This document shows, one piece after another, positions 9,501 through 11,696 of a DNA stretch of 11,696 nt (its first letter is position 1; each line of letters begins with the position of its first letter). The DNA is from Coriobacteriales bacterium (GTDB taxonomy: Bacteria; Actinomycetota; Coriobacteriia; Coriobacteriales; UBA8131). The notes under the pieces are model-generated. The model was not told the DNA's origin. It ran no database searches and saw only the letters and a program-made list of their open reading frames with translations. The stretch is taken from NCBI GenBank assembly GCA_031276475.1, contig JAISMZ010000255.1:1-11696 (forward strand), in the 5' to 3' direction. The translations under genes were made by a program, and so were the position numbers.

Positions 9501-11696
9501 GCTGGACGTAACCGTGAACACCGCCTCTAAGACCGGCGATCCGGCCAGCGTGACCATCCCCTTAGACCGCAACAACCACTACTATGCCGAGCAGGTCAAG
9601 GCATTTGGTAATGAGATCCATACGCAGACAGACGGCGTCAAAATCCCGCGCGCCCTTAAAAGCGCCCAGGCGATGGCCGCCGTACCCGGACAGGCGACCG
9701 GCATCATCCAGTTTGAGTTGGACGACGACTATACTCCCCTGAATCCCGCTGACGCCCTGCTCTGGAGTTCTGGTTCGCCCTACACGGGCCCGATAGAGCT
9801 TGCGTCTGCTGGAGACGCTGGCGGCGCGGCAACCATAGCCTCCGTCTATCGCATAGAAGCCGGCAGGGACGGCCAGGGCAACTACTGGATCTTCCGCGCT
9901 TTTATCACCACCACAGAGGCTGGGCCAATCACGCTTGCCATCCCCAGCTTTGACATAGGGCCCATAGAGGTAGAGGGCGACCTTGCGACAGGCTCCGTGC
10001 TGGGCGGTGCGGCGTATTTCTTAAACCACGAGGGTTATAACTTCTACAGCAACCTGGACGCTTTTCAGGTGCTGAATCCTGTTGATGCCGAGCGCGGCTA
10101 TGTGGTGCCGGCCATTGAGCTGCCCACCAGCCTGGAATATACCGCGGGCATGAACGCAGAGGTCTATGCCTGGGGCCCGGATGGTGGCGATCCGGTAGAG
10201 CTTGAGGCGGGTATTCACTACACGCTTTCTGGCGGTGGGCCTGCTACTTTTAGGTTTACCGAGACGCCCGGCGCGTATCAGTCGCTCGCCAACCAGCTTG
10301 TGCTTACGTTGAAAGAGGACTGGACGCATCTGCCGATGACAGGCGGCGATCCTGCACTGAACACCCGCGCAAACGGCAGCTATCGCCTCGCCTGCGTCTT
10401 TGGCGCAGACGAGGGCGGCGCGGGCGGAGCGGCGGCTCAGGCGATTTTTACCATCGGCGACATCACGCCCACCTATAAGCTGACGGTCAGCGACGCGCCC
10501 GGCGGCGCAGGTGCTACGGCCAGATCCGAGCGCGGCTGGCCGACCAATACACCAACCAGCGAGGGCTATTTTGCCGAAGGCGCCACGGTCACGCTCAGTG
10601 CCGGGACACCGGAGGATGGCTGGCGTTTTGCGAGCTGGCTCCACACCGGCGGAGTGACTCCTGTGCTGCCCACCGAGGCTACGGGCAGCATCACCATGCT
10701 GGCGAATGAGCTTTCTGTAGAGGCCATCTACACCGACGGTACACCGCCAGTAACAACCATCGCACCTGCACCTGCCACTGAGCCCGGCAGCTATACCTGG
10801 CTCAACGCCGACTCTGAGCTGACGCTTACGGCCACCGACTGGGATGTGGAGACGGGCGCGGCCGGCACCGTTGCCACCATCCACTACAGCATCGACAGCG
10901 GACAGGAGCAGAACTATACGGTGCCCTTCAGTCTCGGTGCTGATCTGGCCGAGGGCCTGCACATCATCCGCTACTGGTCGGTGGACTCAAAGGGCAACCA
11001 GGAAAGCCCCAAGACGGCGACCTTTGGCTTTGACAAGACGGCGCCAACGGCTACTTTGCACCTGCGCGGCGTTGCCTACACGGCCTTTAATGCCAGCGAG
11101 GGATTCACTCGTTTTTATCGTGGCGAACTGCCGGTGCAGATAACCAAAAGCGACAACCCTGGCAGCAGTGGTGGCCCTGGGCCGCAGTCAGACCTGCGCT
11201 CCTCCGGCGTGGCCAAGGTGGAATACCTGCTCAGCACCACCGCCTATGCAGATGTTGCGGCACTGCCTCTGGAGGACGGCTGGATAGAGGACGAGGACTT
11301 TACTCTCAACGAGAACTGGAAAGGCTACATCTACGCCCGCGTTACCGATAAAGCCGGCAACGTCACGGTGGTGCGCAGTGACGGTATCGTGCGCTACACC
11401 GATGCTGCGGCGGTTACGACCATTGCAAACTTTACCAAGACTTCCACCGTTGATGTGAACGCCAGCGTTATCCTGAACGGCAACAGCGTGGCTGCCATAA
11501 CGGCACGGCTGGCCGCAACAGAGCAGGGTCAGCCGGATACGCTGGTCAAGCTGGTGGTAGGCAGGGATTATACGGTTGATAATGGCAGTGGGGCTCTGAG
11601 CTTTATGGCCAGCTGGTTAGAAGGCCTGGCCGCCGGTGCTTGGGTGCTGACGATAGACTACGCGCCGGGTGGCGTAAGTTTTAATCCTGTGCCGGA
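367..11696 (+). CDS. Giant secreted modular surface protein (adhesin-like), 3' end outside window
   Basis: One uninterrupted frame gives 3,776 codons before the window ends, so the protein is larger than this. A Lys/Arg-plus-hydrophobic signal peptide (residues 57-83 counting from 367) ends in A-I-A before Gly-Glu. The rest is a string of extracellular beta-rich modules: Ig-like, jelly-roll carbohydrate-binding-like, ASH-like, InlB-type, cadherin-like, X2-like, Big_2, Big_3, fn3 and OmpL47-like. Only five cysteines are seen after the signal peptide. No catalytic motif, membrane helix or wall anchor is visible; the anchor is expected downstream. The inferred role is a long stalk or adhesin on the cell surface. 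The ligand is unknown. Start 367 is preferred because AGGAGG lies six bases upstream and third positions are strongly GC-biased from about 415 on (21 of 22 codons at 415-480). ATG 535, directly at the signal peptide, and ATG 268, after AAGGGG, are in-frame alternatives. The coding call is near certain; the exact start is not. Confidence 0.93.
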   Translation, partial: MRALRDSQQKIACGGGRGSSNARLSRDSSDVQPVRGQAGTAPRTAATTKNLGGGGIMRKTLRAALAALLAFTLLPTASLTAIAGEMGTLAVGDAVALPPQFTLDLSDATYSSEAATRFYVRAESTDGGYLTYQWHRSGGYDAPQAGAGDGGAADAAIKTNPINFAQGEGGTSSVLSAAAPAVEQTTYFYYWVTVTNHRDANGNGTTDELGESTAKDSALACVKVVNRTLEPKLMNGDFQSFNHAWMGTDTGNSSGHWSSPAVDIPADKTIVPYWNTTHDGSYSTEAAQKPVHNGKVMEIQRAGVGGVSQGLSTEGHGPTPNSVIYDQTAGSYPLIVELSAAMKSSIYQDIATVPGKIYEWSIDFAAPSSDNLTEMVAVVIGPALNEESDYQSDVTDHWTGPVTYTLSNGSGNNFKCIQPGTYTWTYPYGVNTDTFFQDIVLAAGVPVAATEAGAANDTLRQSLNGTTYAVPYNGSTYYVKLVSDVGGNGVWTQGAGSYTVPSGQGTTVFGFASVFAKNANGGNLLDNIVFSSGTDLDAKQNLTYAGETSLSAPTQDGFAYALAEIRGSSVNELVGLNATYKPEGGSEVAVAPTPGLGAGWYATHGEGSSFSTGTITFKDLVPGKTYRIIGIPKLAINTGLHTNESPGNVLDEGYYKDVRIQPTFGGSDEDGAQALPAWQVELYTQAGVGARTRVTLLHSNAGSEYALLAGNQDAPYTPATPALAGTAPEGSGWSVGTGSNLAFEGLPVNNSETVYYWLVSRPAGYTEVGYSDAAWPQGQTGPLGALPISVPPNFADDLDAAFVSRSPHGTSITIAAGLGGAQNGYEYALADVQSGRLIGNPIPYIDSAITFNNLQPLLDYQVVRRASNAGWLRGVRVFRAPQNLMVDYVNASVISTAPEATGGFIPADVEYSVRANTGQTPTWLVGGADTWVKATGSERLELAESGVVTAEGFSDTSILGALDALGNATDATVRYRLASVGDYVGPAVLPELELAVPLRPAAPVVGALAGSADFALDWAGEKIKVGPKALEWRADGLGAGTDAAYTPLAAGAEVGFAELGWTGAADRTVVMRFEAFAATDQTPGAFASHDSAPTVLEARPDVPENLYALLKNSEAPEQGIEMRNLIAGRAYQYRYTSESAGSLRQWQELTATGTVATLPFALGYGDCQIRYAALPDAGEPASFYATVSLDPLTVAPLNLGTMAYGSASSARNIIIRNIDSNVVTLPENAVQISDTEHFTLTAPAGGSSVPAVSNDTPGVNQAWTLAPKADIPAGSYIITVTVNYSHKSEDYTTSANVYLTVTKADWDVSNIEVGVMAQTVLENSFTVTVSGVPTGARLSFQAGSGEWSAPEEHGIGGIYTHSFTELKPATSYPVHVHVEADANHNATTLRNADTGHTAQAKPVAAEVLHIDYGAETLRFASGYSTADYRVYLQGLGGDPDVELFNLDSLTERADAGFTLYVERRAQEPYRVSVPDFLVVAARAAAPTDITTTRASDDRSADGTIALGGLFQYRASRNGADLTNGWTSGYDLVRLSAGRYEVRRPPTDTAFASRIETVTIESAKPVVILRTRTYLPAGAGAGNEVVPSYLMMPAGWTPSTDPAQAGRYDRAYLTSPLDLPPASEIKSASHVFLGWYGSYEGAPTEVQTQTPTDNPIVSGYEYRAKWAIRPSVSTVAGAEPERDPQSVLAGLAQGDPVKLTVELPADKNTLALADIVLAGQSTGTAATLYSDAGFSQLVSDELPLTWAGEAGHPTRAWLKTVSADDTSVQIYYELTLKTTRKVSFTAVQEGGTAGSEPGKGVKTSSSILITFDDNVEFADGLSLSGEGVPAADAGVVLADGSGHALAGKLSDAGDEDKATYRLALSDVAAGDVILSIADWAGYDVDNGIGAGSTEEPQPQSARVALYRDATPPTATVTVAGNPFTEFLNAITFGLFFNETVDVSIAAADTGGDGVASVEYLKLSADTAEGEVVGFADADAAKAATDWAAYTPFSVEPNEKFIVYARVTDNAGNISVVGSDGVVVYTQSAAVTGTLHYTRLSGEDALAQLRLKGNTVAGVALVGEGAEGSDLALEEGTDYTVSALEAGGDEPPAADATLTLKAAWLEDRAAGNYQLEVSYKPLGEDYDEAAAATPENDAPETSMIALEVHKVTPEITLAAEPADGTAYATNNVTLRAFVADPGPNAGGDGRALPSGTVTFYKDGLEPTNRLNSEPLSIGEGGTTNPGQRRARLDITLETGTHQLYAVYTGDENYAGNSTGSPAIIENYEVEPAEQGTLMVREGAADGNLVTNTLDKRREDRSFKLYVSGGAVGNYIWASNNAGVAEIASSAAVAEPATPAGVEATITIKAAGSATLTVYREGDTNHNDSAAYTITLTVAEESTRPIPGGAVIGEGKPDAAVSVYGQPTTNAVTLKWDEATDKNTFTADDDLVYYVYYSTDATNDISTPEDCVANGTLLNGDAGGHYNLGSFAVTELEPNTAYWFNVVVEDEAENRAAYKAVRAVTRLDVNLSTAAQQGGKNGRNATSGILITFDQAVTGLTSDSVTVSGALVKAGAVTPVYSVEDNQDAGALSPTASWLVPVALVSGAVNGDKAQISVASWTNSGAQGDGHGYNVTNSATSFEVTAYKPVQQPTPTAYIDYENMWIRGLVPGGTYAFATTDTPFGGERTIDLSGDLMGAYPIPFGRFDTQLSIKRIGVPAGELPGLDDDDEGYLDSEVQTFAVPARPVAPSVNVASPTTPGGKGSVEVSGLAAGTSADLTTMAEFLAHNPQEDGYDDTMWTHSTPAGSDGKVTFSDLAPGAYYVRAKAKQPAGTYTGTGVGGLFPSPATFFLVYNPDETGLGSVLEGYSVDDGEAESVTNAHSIAITAPEAEEGHTTHAITGVSWVDADGNPASDPQNTNLDVNGYFIISGNAGTNFAIAPVPNLRPDDDFSPKTYTARLKVDYAITVIDDTGDDTTATFYRDITFTVHPHAAFAADDGAVLSSVDTNDTPEVEDDEEIPGGLTNTLTLTFAYPTYLEYANVVVGGAVTKTSSATGFRSVSVDQTTYVLDVTVNTASKTGDPASVTIPLDRNNHYYAEQVKAFGNEIHTQTDGVKIPRALKSAQAMAAVPGQATGIIQFELDDDYTPLNPADALLWSSGSPYTGPIELASAGDAGGAATIASVYRIEAGRDGQGNYWIFRAFITTTEAGPITLAIPSFDIGPIEVEGDLATGSVLGGAAYFLNHEGYNFYSNLDAFQVLNPVDAERGYVVPAIELPTSLEYTAGMNAEVYAWGPDGGDPVELEAGIHYTLSGGGPATFRFTETPGAYQSLANQLVLTLKEDWTHLPMTGGDPALNTRANGSYRLACVFGADEGGAGGAAAQAIFTIGDITPTYKLTVSDAPGGAGATARSERGWPTNTPTSEGYFAEGATVTLSAGTPEDGWRFASWLHTGGVTPVLPTEATGSITMLANELSVEAIYTDGTPPVTTIAPAPATEPGSYTWLNADSELTLTATDWDVETGAAGTVATIHYSIDSGQEQNYTVPFSLGADLAEGLHIIRYWSVDSKGNQESPKTATFGFDKTAPTATLHLRGVAYTAFNASEGFTRFYRGELPVQITKSDNPGSSGGPGPQSDLRSSGVAKVEYLLSTTAYADVAALPLEDGWIEDEDFTLNENWKGYIYARVTDKAGNVTVVRSDGIVRYTDAAAVTTIANFTKTSTVDVNASVILNGNSVAAITARLAATEQGQPDTLVKLVVGRDYTVDNGSGALSFMASWLEGLAAGAWVLTIDYAPGGVSFNPVP
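520..530 (+). promoter_or_regulatory. G-rich Shine-Dalgarno-like tract before alternative ATG 535
   Basis: GGGGGTGGGGG precedes ATG 535. Bases 520-526 (GGGGGTG) could pair with the 16S anti-SD CACCTCC using one G-U wobble, leaving about nine bases to the ATG; the second G run leaves only four. It is weaker than AGGAGG at 355-360, but the ATG it serves begins a complete, normal-length signal peptide. Initiation here would give a product 56 residues shorter at the N-terminus. Confidence 0.35.
535..615 (+). other. Sec signal peptide
   Basis: The segment begins M-R-K-T-L-R, continues with an Ala/Leu-rich hydrophobic core of about 16 residues, then a Pro-containing c-region ending A-I-A. The predicted signal peptidase I cut is after base 615, before Gly-Glu. 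Length (27 residues from the internal Met) and layout are normal for a Sec substrate. No lipobox cysteine is present, so this is not a lipoprotein. It shows that all downstream modules are extracellular. Confidence 0.85.
616..1050 (+). other. N-terminal Ig-like module with acidic DxNxNGxxDE loop
   Basis: The first mature module has the bacterial Ig-like pattern of a 'YLTYQWHRSGG' strand (751-783) and a later 'YYWVTVTN' strand (931-954), followed by a V-K-V-V-N closing strand near 1030. The loop at 961-990 reads DANGNGTTDE and resembles calcium-binding loops of EF-hand or thrombospondin type 3 style. The fold is inferred from pattern; the binding loop is only suggested. Confidence 0.5.
1063..1980 (+). 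other. Jelly-roll, carbohydrate-binding-like module
   Basis: This module starts with NGDF (1069-1080), the usual opening of galactose-binding-like or DUF642-like surface domains. It carries a central 'YQDIATVPGKIYEWSIDF' strand pair (1405-1458) and closes with 'GNLLDNIVF' (1930-1956), the typical final strand of this fold. It covers about 300 residues, rather long for one such domain, and has a large insertion between the second motif and the end. Sitting at the far N-terminus of a long stalk, it is the best candidate for ligand binding, probably glycan. The ligand cannot be read from the sequence. Confidence 0.55.
1987..2985 (+). repeat. Three diverged fn3-like 'YAL...W...F..L.P' units
   Basis: Three successive units share a plan: a 'YAL' strand (FAYALAEI near 2041, SEYALLAGN near 2476, YEYALADV at 2839), then a Trp or Ile/Pro stretch, then a 'ITF..L.P...Y' strand (ITFKDLVPGKTY, LAFEGLPVNNSETVYY, ITFNNLQPLLDY), then a segment with Arg or Pro. 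Spacing of the YAL strands is about 432 and 366 bases. The pattern matches the fn3-like 'YEYS.DG..W......F.gL.P.T.Y' repeats of large Gram-positive surface proteins. DNA identity between units is low, so the duplications are old. Confidence 0.45.
2986..3942 (+). other. Poorly recognised beta-rich stretch of the stalk
   Basis: About 320 residues with alternating hydrophobic strands but no family I can name. A segment from 3373 begins with R-P-A-A-P-V-V, a usual inter-module linker style, and one from 3673 with R-P-D-V-P-E-N-L, so at least two boundaries fall here. The last part (3706-3800) contains 'IEMRNLIAGRAYQYRY', which echoes the Y-E-Y / L-x-x-G-x-x-Y strands of the preceding units. One of the rare cysteines lies at 3865-3867. 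Confidence 0.4.
3943..4272 (+). other. ASH-like beta-sandwich module (first copy)
   Basis: The sequence runs 'PLNLGTMAYGSASSARNIII' at its start, then an 'F-x-L' strand after a phenylalanine at 4078, and ends with 'PAGSYIITVTVNY' and 'LTVTKADWD'. This order (LG..YG.....I.I.N...F.L....PaGtY..tvtV.Y....ltVt) is that of ASH/HYDIN-like or CARDB-like sandwiches common in surface stalks. A second, diverged copy lies at 8866-9270. Confidence 0.45.
4273..4569 (+). other. MBG/fn3-like module
   Basis: It begins with K-A-D-W-D directly after the ASH-like module, contains 'FTVTVSGVPTGARLSF' and 'THSFTELKPATSYPVHVHV', and ends with an 'EADANHNATT' strand and a T-A-Q-A-K-P linker. The 'F.eL.PaTsY.V.v' signature is fn3-like, and following an ASH-like module with an 'LTVTKA' junction is a common pairing in large adhesins. 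Confidence 0.4.
4570..5070 (+). other. 'YEVR' stalk unit
   Basis: After an ill-defined first half there is a clear unit: 'GTIALGGLFQYRASRNG', a Trp-containing strand, then 'LSAGRYEVRRPPTDTAF' and an A-S-R-I-E-T-V-T-I closing strand (about 4870-5050). The plan 'G.I.....YR.S....W......L.aG.YeVR...t.tAfAS' is a recurring unit of Gram-positive surface stalks, also reflected at 8755-8850 in this gene. The role is structural by inference. Confidence 0.45.
5071..5370 (+). other. InlB B-repeat-like module (Flg_new type)
   Basis: The diagnostic strands are present: 'HVFLGWYG' at 5251-5274 and 'YEYRAKW' at 5341-5361, with an intervening short acidic/Thr-rich loop. These are the core of the Listeria-Bacteroides repeat. 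The upstream part of the module, normally starting with a 'V.....G' strand, is degenerate and Pro-rich. Such repeats are about 70 residues and serve as rigid stalk units or interaction modules. Confidence 0.6.
5371..5697 (+). other. Cadherin-like beta-sandwich-like module
   Basis: It contains 'ATLYSDAGFSQLV' (near 5536-5574), a hydrophobic 'LPLTWAG' strand, 'RAWLKTVSADDT' and ends with 'IYYELTL' (about 5671-5691). The 'lysD..F........L....WlkV.saD.....YYel.l' order resembles the bacterial cadherin-like sandwich (PF12733 type). The match is by pattern only and diverged. Confidence 0.4.
5704..6090 (+). repeat. 'GGTxG...ILITFD' Ig-like module, copy 1
   Basis: The module begins with an aromatic strand, 'VSFTAVQEGGTAG', then 'SILITFDDNVEFAD' (5779-5820), a G-E-G-V strand, and closes with 'VILSIADWAGYDVDN' and 'ARVALYRDA'. 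It looks like the Ig-like domains in which a Gly-Gly-Thr start and an 'I-x-I-T-F-D-x-x-V' strand recur. A second copy at 7876-8247 shares I-L-I-T-F-D, the A-x-Q-x-G-G start, the 'S-A-x-W' strand and a 'G-Y-x-V' strand. Confidence 0.5.
6091..6438 (+). repeat. 'YARVTDNAGN' Ig-like module, copy 1
   Basis: The opening 'TATVTVAGNPFTEFLNAITF' and following 'GLFFNETVDVSI' strands, 'GVASVEYLKLS', and 'YARVTDNAGNISVVGSDGVV' (6370-6429) form a recognisable extracellular Ig-like module that usually precedes an X2-like domain, as here. The second copy at 11041-11400 matches 17 of 23 residues across 6370-6438, while eight of those 17 codons differ synonymously. Confidence 0.6.
6439..6810 (+). other. X2-like module, copy 1
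   Basis: It has the X2 order: a 'LKGNTVAGVALVG' strand, D-Y-T-V at 6592-6603, 'LTLKAAWLEDRAAGNYQLEV' and a final 'SYKPLG' strand. The loop between D-Y-T-V and L-T-L is enlarged by an acidic, Pro-rich insert (A-G-G-D-E-P-P). X2 modules occur in cellulosomal and surface proteins as Ig-like spacers or carbohydrate binders. A tail, 'SMIALEVHK', joins to the next module. Confidence 0.6.
6811..7170 (+). other. Big_3-type Ig-like module
   Basis: Diagnostic strands are 'PEITLAAEPADGTAYATNN', 'SGTVTFYKDG' (6940-6969), 'LETGTHQLYAVYTGDENYAG' (7066-7125) and a final 'IIENYEVEPA'. The 'PsGTVtFy.dG' and 'Y.GDeNYa.s' signatures are those of group 3 bacterial Ig-like domains (PF16640 type), about 90-120 residues and purely structural in most proteins. 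Confidence 0.7.
7171..7497 (+). other. Big_2-like Ig module
   Basis: The module contains 'SFKLYVSGGAVGN', 'YIWASNNAGVAEI' (7300-7338), 'ATITIKAAGSATLTVYREGD' (7387-7446) and 'NHNDSAAYTITLTV'. The W-x-S-x-N-x-x-V-A-x-I and 'I.aaGsaTlTV...gD.n' strands are the hallmark of BID_2/Big_2 domains found in intimin/invasin and Gram-positive stalks. Confidence 0.65.
7498..7875 (+). other. Fibronectin type III-like module
   Basis: It opens with 'RPIPGGAVIG', has 'AVTLKWDEATDKNTF' (7588-7632), an aromatic 'LVYYVYYSTD' strand and closes with 'ELEPNTAYWFNVVVEDEAEN' (7780-7839) and a V-R-A-V-T strand. The W-D-x-A-x-D and L-x-P-N-x-x-Y-x-F-x-V-x-V-x-D signatures are clear fn3. A rare cysteine is encoded at 7708-7710. 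Confidence 0.75.
7876..8247 (+). repeat. 'ILITFD' Ig-like module, copy 2
   Basis: The module mirrors 5704-6090. It starts 'LSTAAQQGGKNGRNATSG', continues 'ILITFDQAVTGLTSD' (7942-7986), and ends with 'AQISVASWTNSG', 'GYNVTN' and 'FEVTAYKP'. A loop of mixed acidic and Gly residues is enlarged between the last two conserved strands. Identity with copy 1 is concentrated in the I-L-I-T-F-D strand; the rest has diverged. Confidence 0.5.
8248..8865 (+). other. Stalk units with 'YYVR' strand and acidic loop
   Basis: Two unit-like segments are separated by an 'F-A-V-P-A-R-P-V-A-P' linker near 8518-8550. The first contains an acidic loop (D-D-D-D-E-G-Y-L-D-S-E, 8476-8508). The second has 'KGSVEVSGLAAGTS', a Trp-containing strand, then 'VTFSDLAPGAYYVRAKA' (about 8731-8781), matching the 'L.aG.YyVR' plan seen at 4570-5070. 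Function is taken to be structural. Confidence 0.4.
8866..9270 (+). other. ASH-like module, second copy, with lower GC3
   Basis: It starts 'GLGSVLEGYS', contains 'AITGVSWVDADGNPASD', an F-I-I-S-G strand, 'FAIAPVPNL' and ends 'KTYTARLKVDYAITV' and 'DITFTV'. The order matches the first ASH-like module (L-G-x-x-x-x-G-Y ... F-x-I ... Y-T-A-x-x-x-V-x-Y ... F-T-V). At 8941-9180 only 42 of 80 codons end in G or C, against 69 of 80 at 721-960, so this part looks compositionally different from the gene start. Confidence 0.4.
9271..9975 (+). other. Two unrecognised beta-rich modules
   Basis: The first (9271 to about 9650) has an acidic loop (9313-9351), 'NTLTLTFAYPTYLEYANVVV', a G-G-A-V-T-K-T strand and an alternating 'TYVLDVTVNTA' strand. 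The second (about 9658-9975) starts 'SAQAMAAVPGQATGIIQFEL', contains 'ATIASVYRIEAG' and 'GNYWIFRAFITTTEAGPITL' and ends 'FDIGPIEVEG'. Both read as Ig-like sandwiches, but I recognise no family for either. Confidence 0.4.
9976..10467 (+). other. X2-like module (diverged) with preceding linker
   Basis: After a Gly-Ala-rich opening, the core shows 'AEVYAWGPDGGDPVELEAG', then Y-T-L-S-G-G-G (10219-10239), 'NQLVLTLKEDWTHLP' and 'NGSYRLACVFG', the same strand order as the X2-like modules at 6439 and 11401 (variable strand, Y-T-x-S/D, x-x-L-x-x-x-W-L, G-x-Y-x-L). An enlarged loop after T-H-L-P and a rare cysteine (10393-10395) set it apart. Confidence 0.45.
10468..10740 (+). other. Divergent InlB B-repeat module
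   Basis: The signature is 'TYKLTVSDAPGGAGATAR', 'YFAEGATVTLSAGTPEDGWR' (10567-10626), F-A-S-W (10627-10638), and a closing 'SITMLANELSVEAIYTDG' strand. This is the divergent InlB B-repeat (Flg_new_2, PF18998 type), about 75-90 residues. It differs from the classic InlB-like module at 5071-5370. Confidence 0.65.
10741..11040 (+). other. OmpL47-like Ig module
   Basis: It shows 'PPVTTIAPAPA', then Trp and 'LNADSELTLTATDWD', 'IHYSIDSG' (10879-10902), 'EGLHIIRYWSVDSKGNQESP' (about 10951-11010) and ends F-G-F-D-K-T. The sequence 'YsiD.G......pf.l......G.H.i.Y.S.D..GN.E' is the plan of the OmpL47-type / chitobiase-C-terminal-like Ig domain often seen between InlB and X2 modules. Structural role inferred. 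Confidence 0.6.
11041..11400 (+). repeat. 'YARVTDKAGN' Ig-like module, copy 2, with Gly/Pro-rich insert
   Basis: It corresponds to 6091-6438: an A-P-T-A-T-L strand, a V-E-Y-L-L-S strand after 'GVAKV', and 'YARVTDKAGNVTVV' (11332-11373) with the following 'RSDGIVRYT'. Relative to copy 1 it carries roughly a dozen extra residues rich in Gly, Pro and Ser at about 11155-11202. Confidence 0.6.
11401..11696 (+). other. X2-like module, copy 2, cut by window end
   Basis: The strands 'VILNGNSVAAITARLAA', D-Y-T-V (11566-11577), 'LSFMASWLEGLAAGAWVLTI' (11596-11655) and D-Y-A-P match the X2 plan and the copy at 6439. The gene continues past the edge, so the end of the module and everything after it are unseen. 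Confidence 0.6.

Overview
The window is almost entirely one very large plus-strand gene that runs off the right edge. From the preferred start at 367 it is open for 3,776 codons with no in-frame stop. The product is secreted (textbook signal peptide at 535-615). All that follows is a chain of beta-sandwich and small repeat modules of the kind found in giant surface or fibrillar adhesins of Gram-positive gut bacteria. No enzyme, transmembrane segment, LPXTG motif, SLH domain or other anchor is visible, so the C-terminal attachment must lie beyond the window.

Organism: the DNA is GC-rich (roughly 60%) with a mixed but GC-leaning third codon position. ATA, AGG and TTA codons are all used, which argues against a very high-GC actinomycete such as Streptomyces. 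Combining InlB B-repeat-like, X2-like, Big_2/Big_3-like, fn3 and 'YARVTDNAGN' modules in one chain is typical of surface proteins of Coriobacteriia (Eggerthellaceae/Atopobiaceae) and some Clostridia. I favour a gut or oral coriobacterium, but this is inference from composition and architecture only.

Layout: 1-366 is a leader without a supportable gene. It has a T-rich tract at the left edge, a possible weak extended -10, some weak stems, and a perfect AGGAGG Shine-Dalgarno at 355-360. 367-534 encodes an Arg/Ser/Gly-rich N-terminal extension, or is untranslated if the real start is 535. 616-1050 is an Ig-like module and 1063-1980 a jelly-roll, carbohydrate-binding-like module, the best candidate for a ligand-binding tip. 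1987-3942 holds diverged fn3-like 'YAL...W...F..L.P' units and weakly recognisable material. 3943-4569 is an ASH-like plus an MBG/fn3-like module. 4570-5697 holds a 'YEVR' unit, an InlB-like repeat and a cadherin-like sandwich. 5704-6810 is a 'GGTxG...ILITFD' module followed by 'YARVTDNAGN' + X2-like modules. 6811-7875 is Big_3, Big_2 and fn3. 7876-9270 has a second 'ILITFD' module, 'YYVR' units and a second ASH-like module. 9271-10467 is poorly recognised and ends in an X2-like module. 10468-11040 is a divergent InlB repeat and an OmpL47-like Ig module. 11041-11696 is a second 'YARVTDKAGN' + X2 block, cut by the window edge.

The modules probably act as a long stalk that displays the N-terminal domains away from the cell. 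Several module types recur kilobases apart with diverged DNA, which points to old internal duplication and shuffling. I found no CRISPR array, mobile element, tRNA, rRNA or defence-type system.
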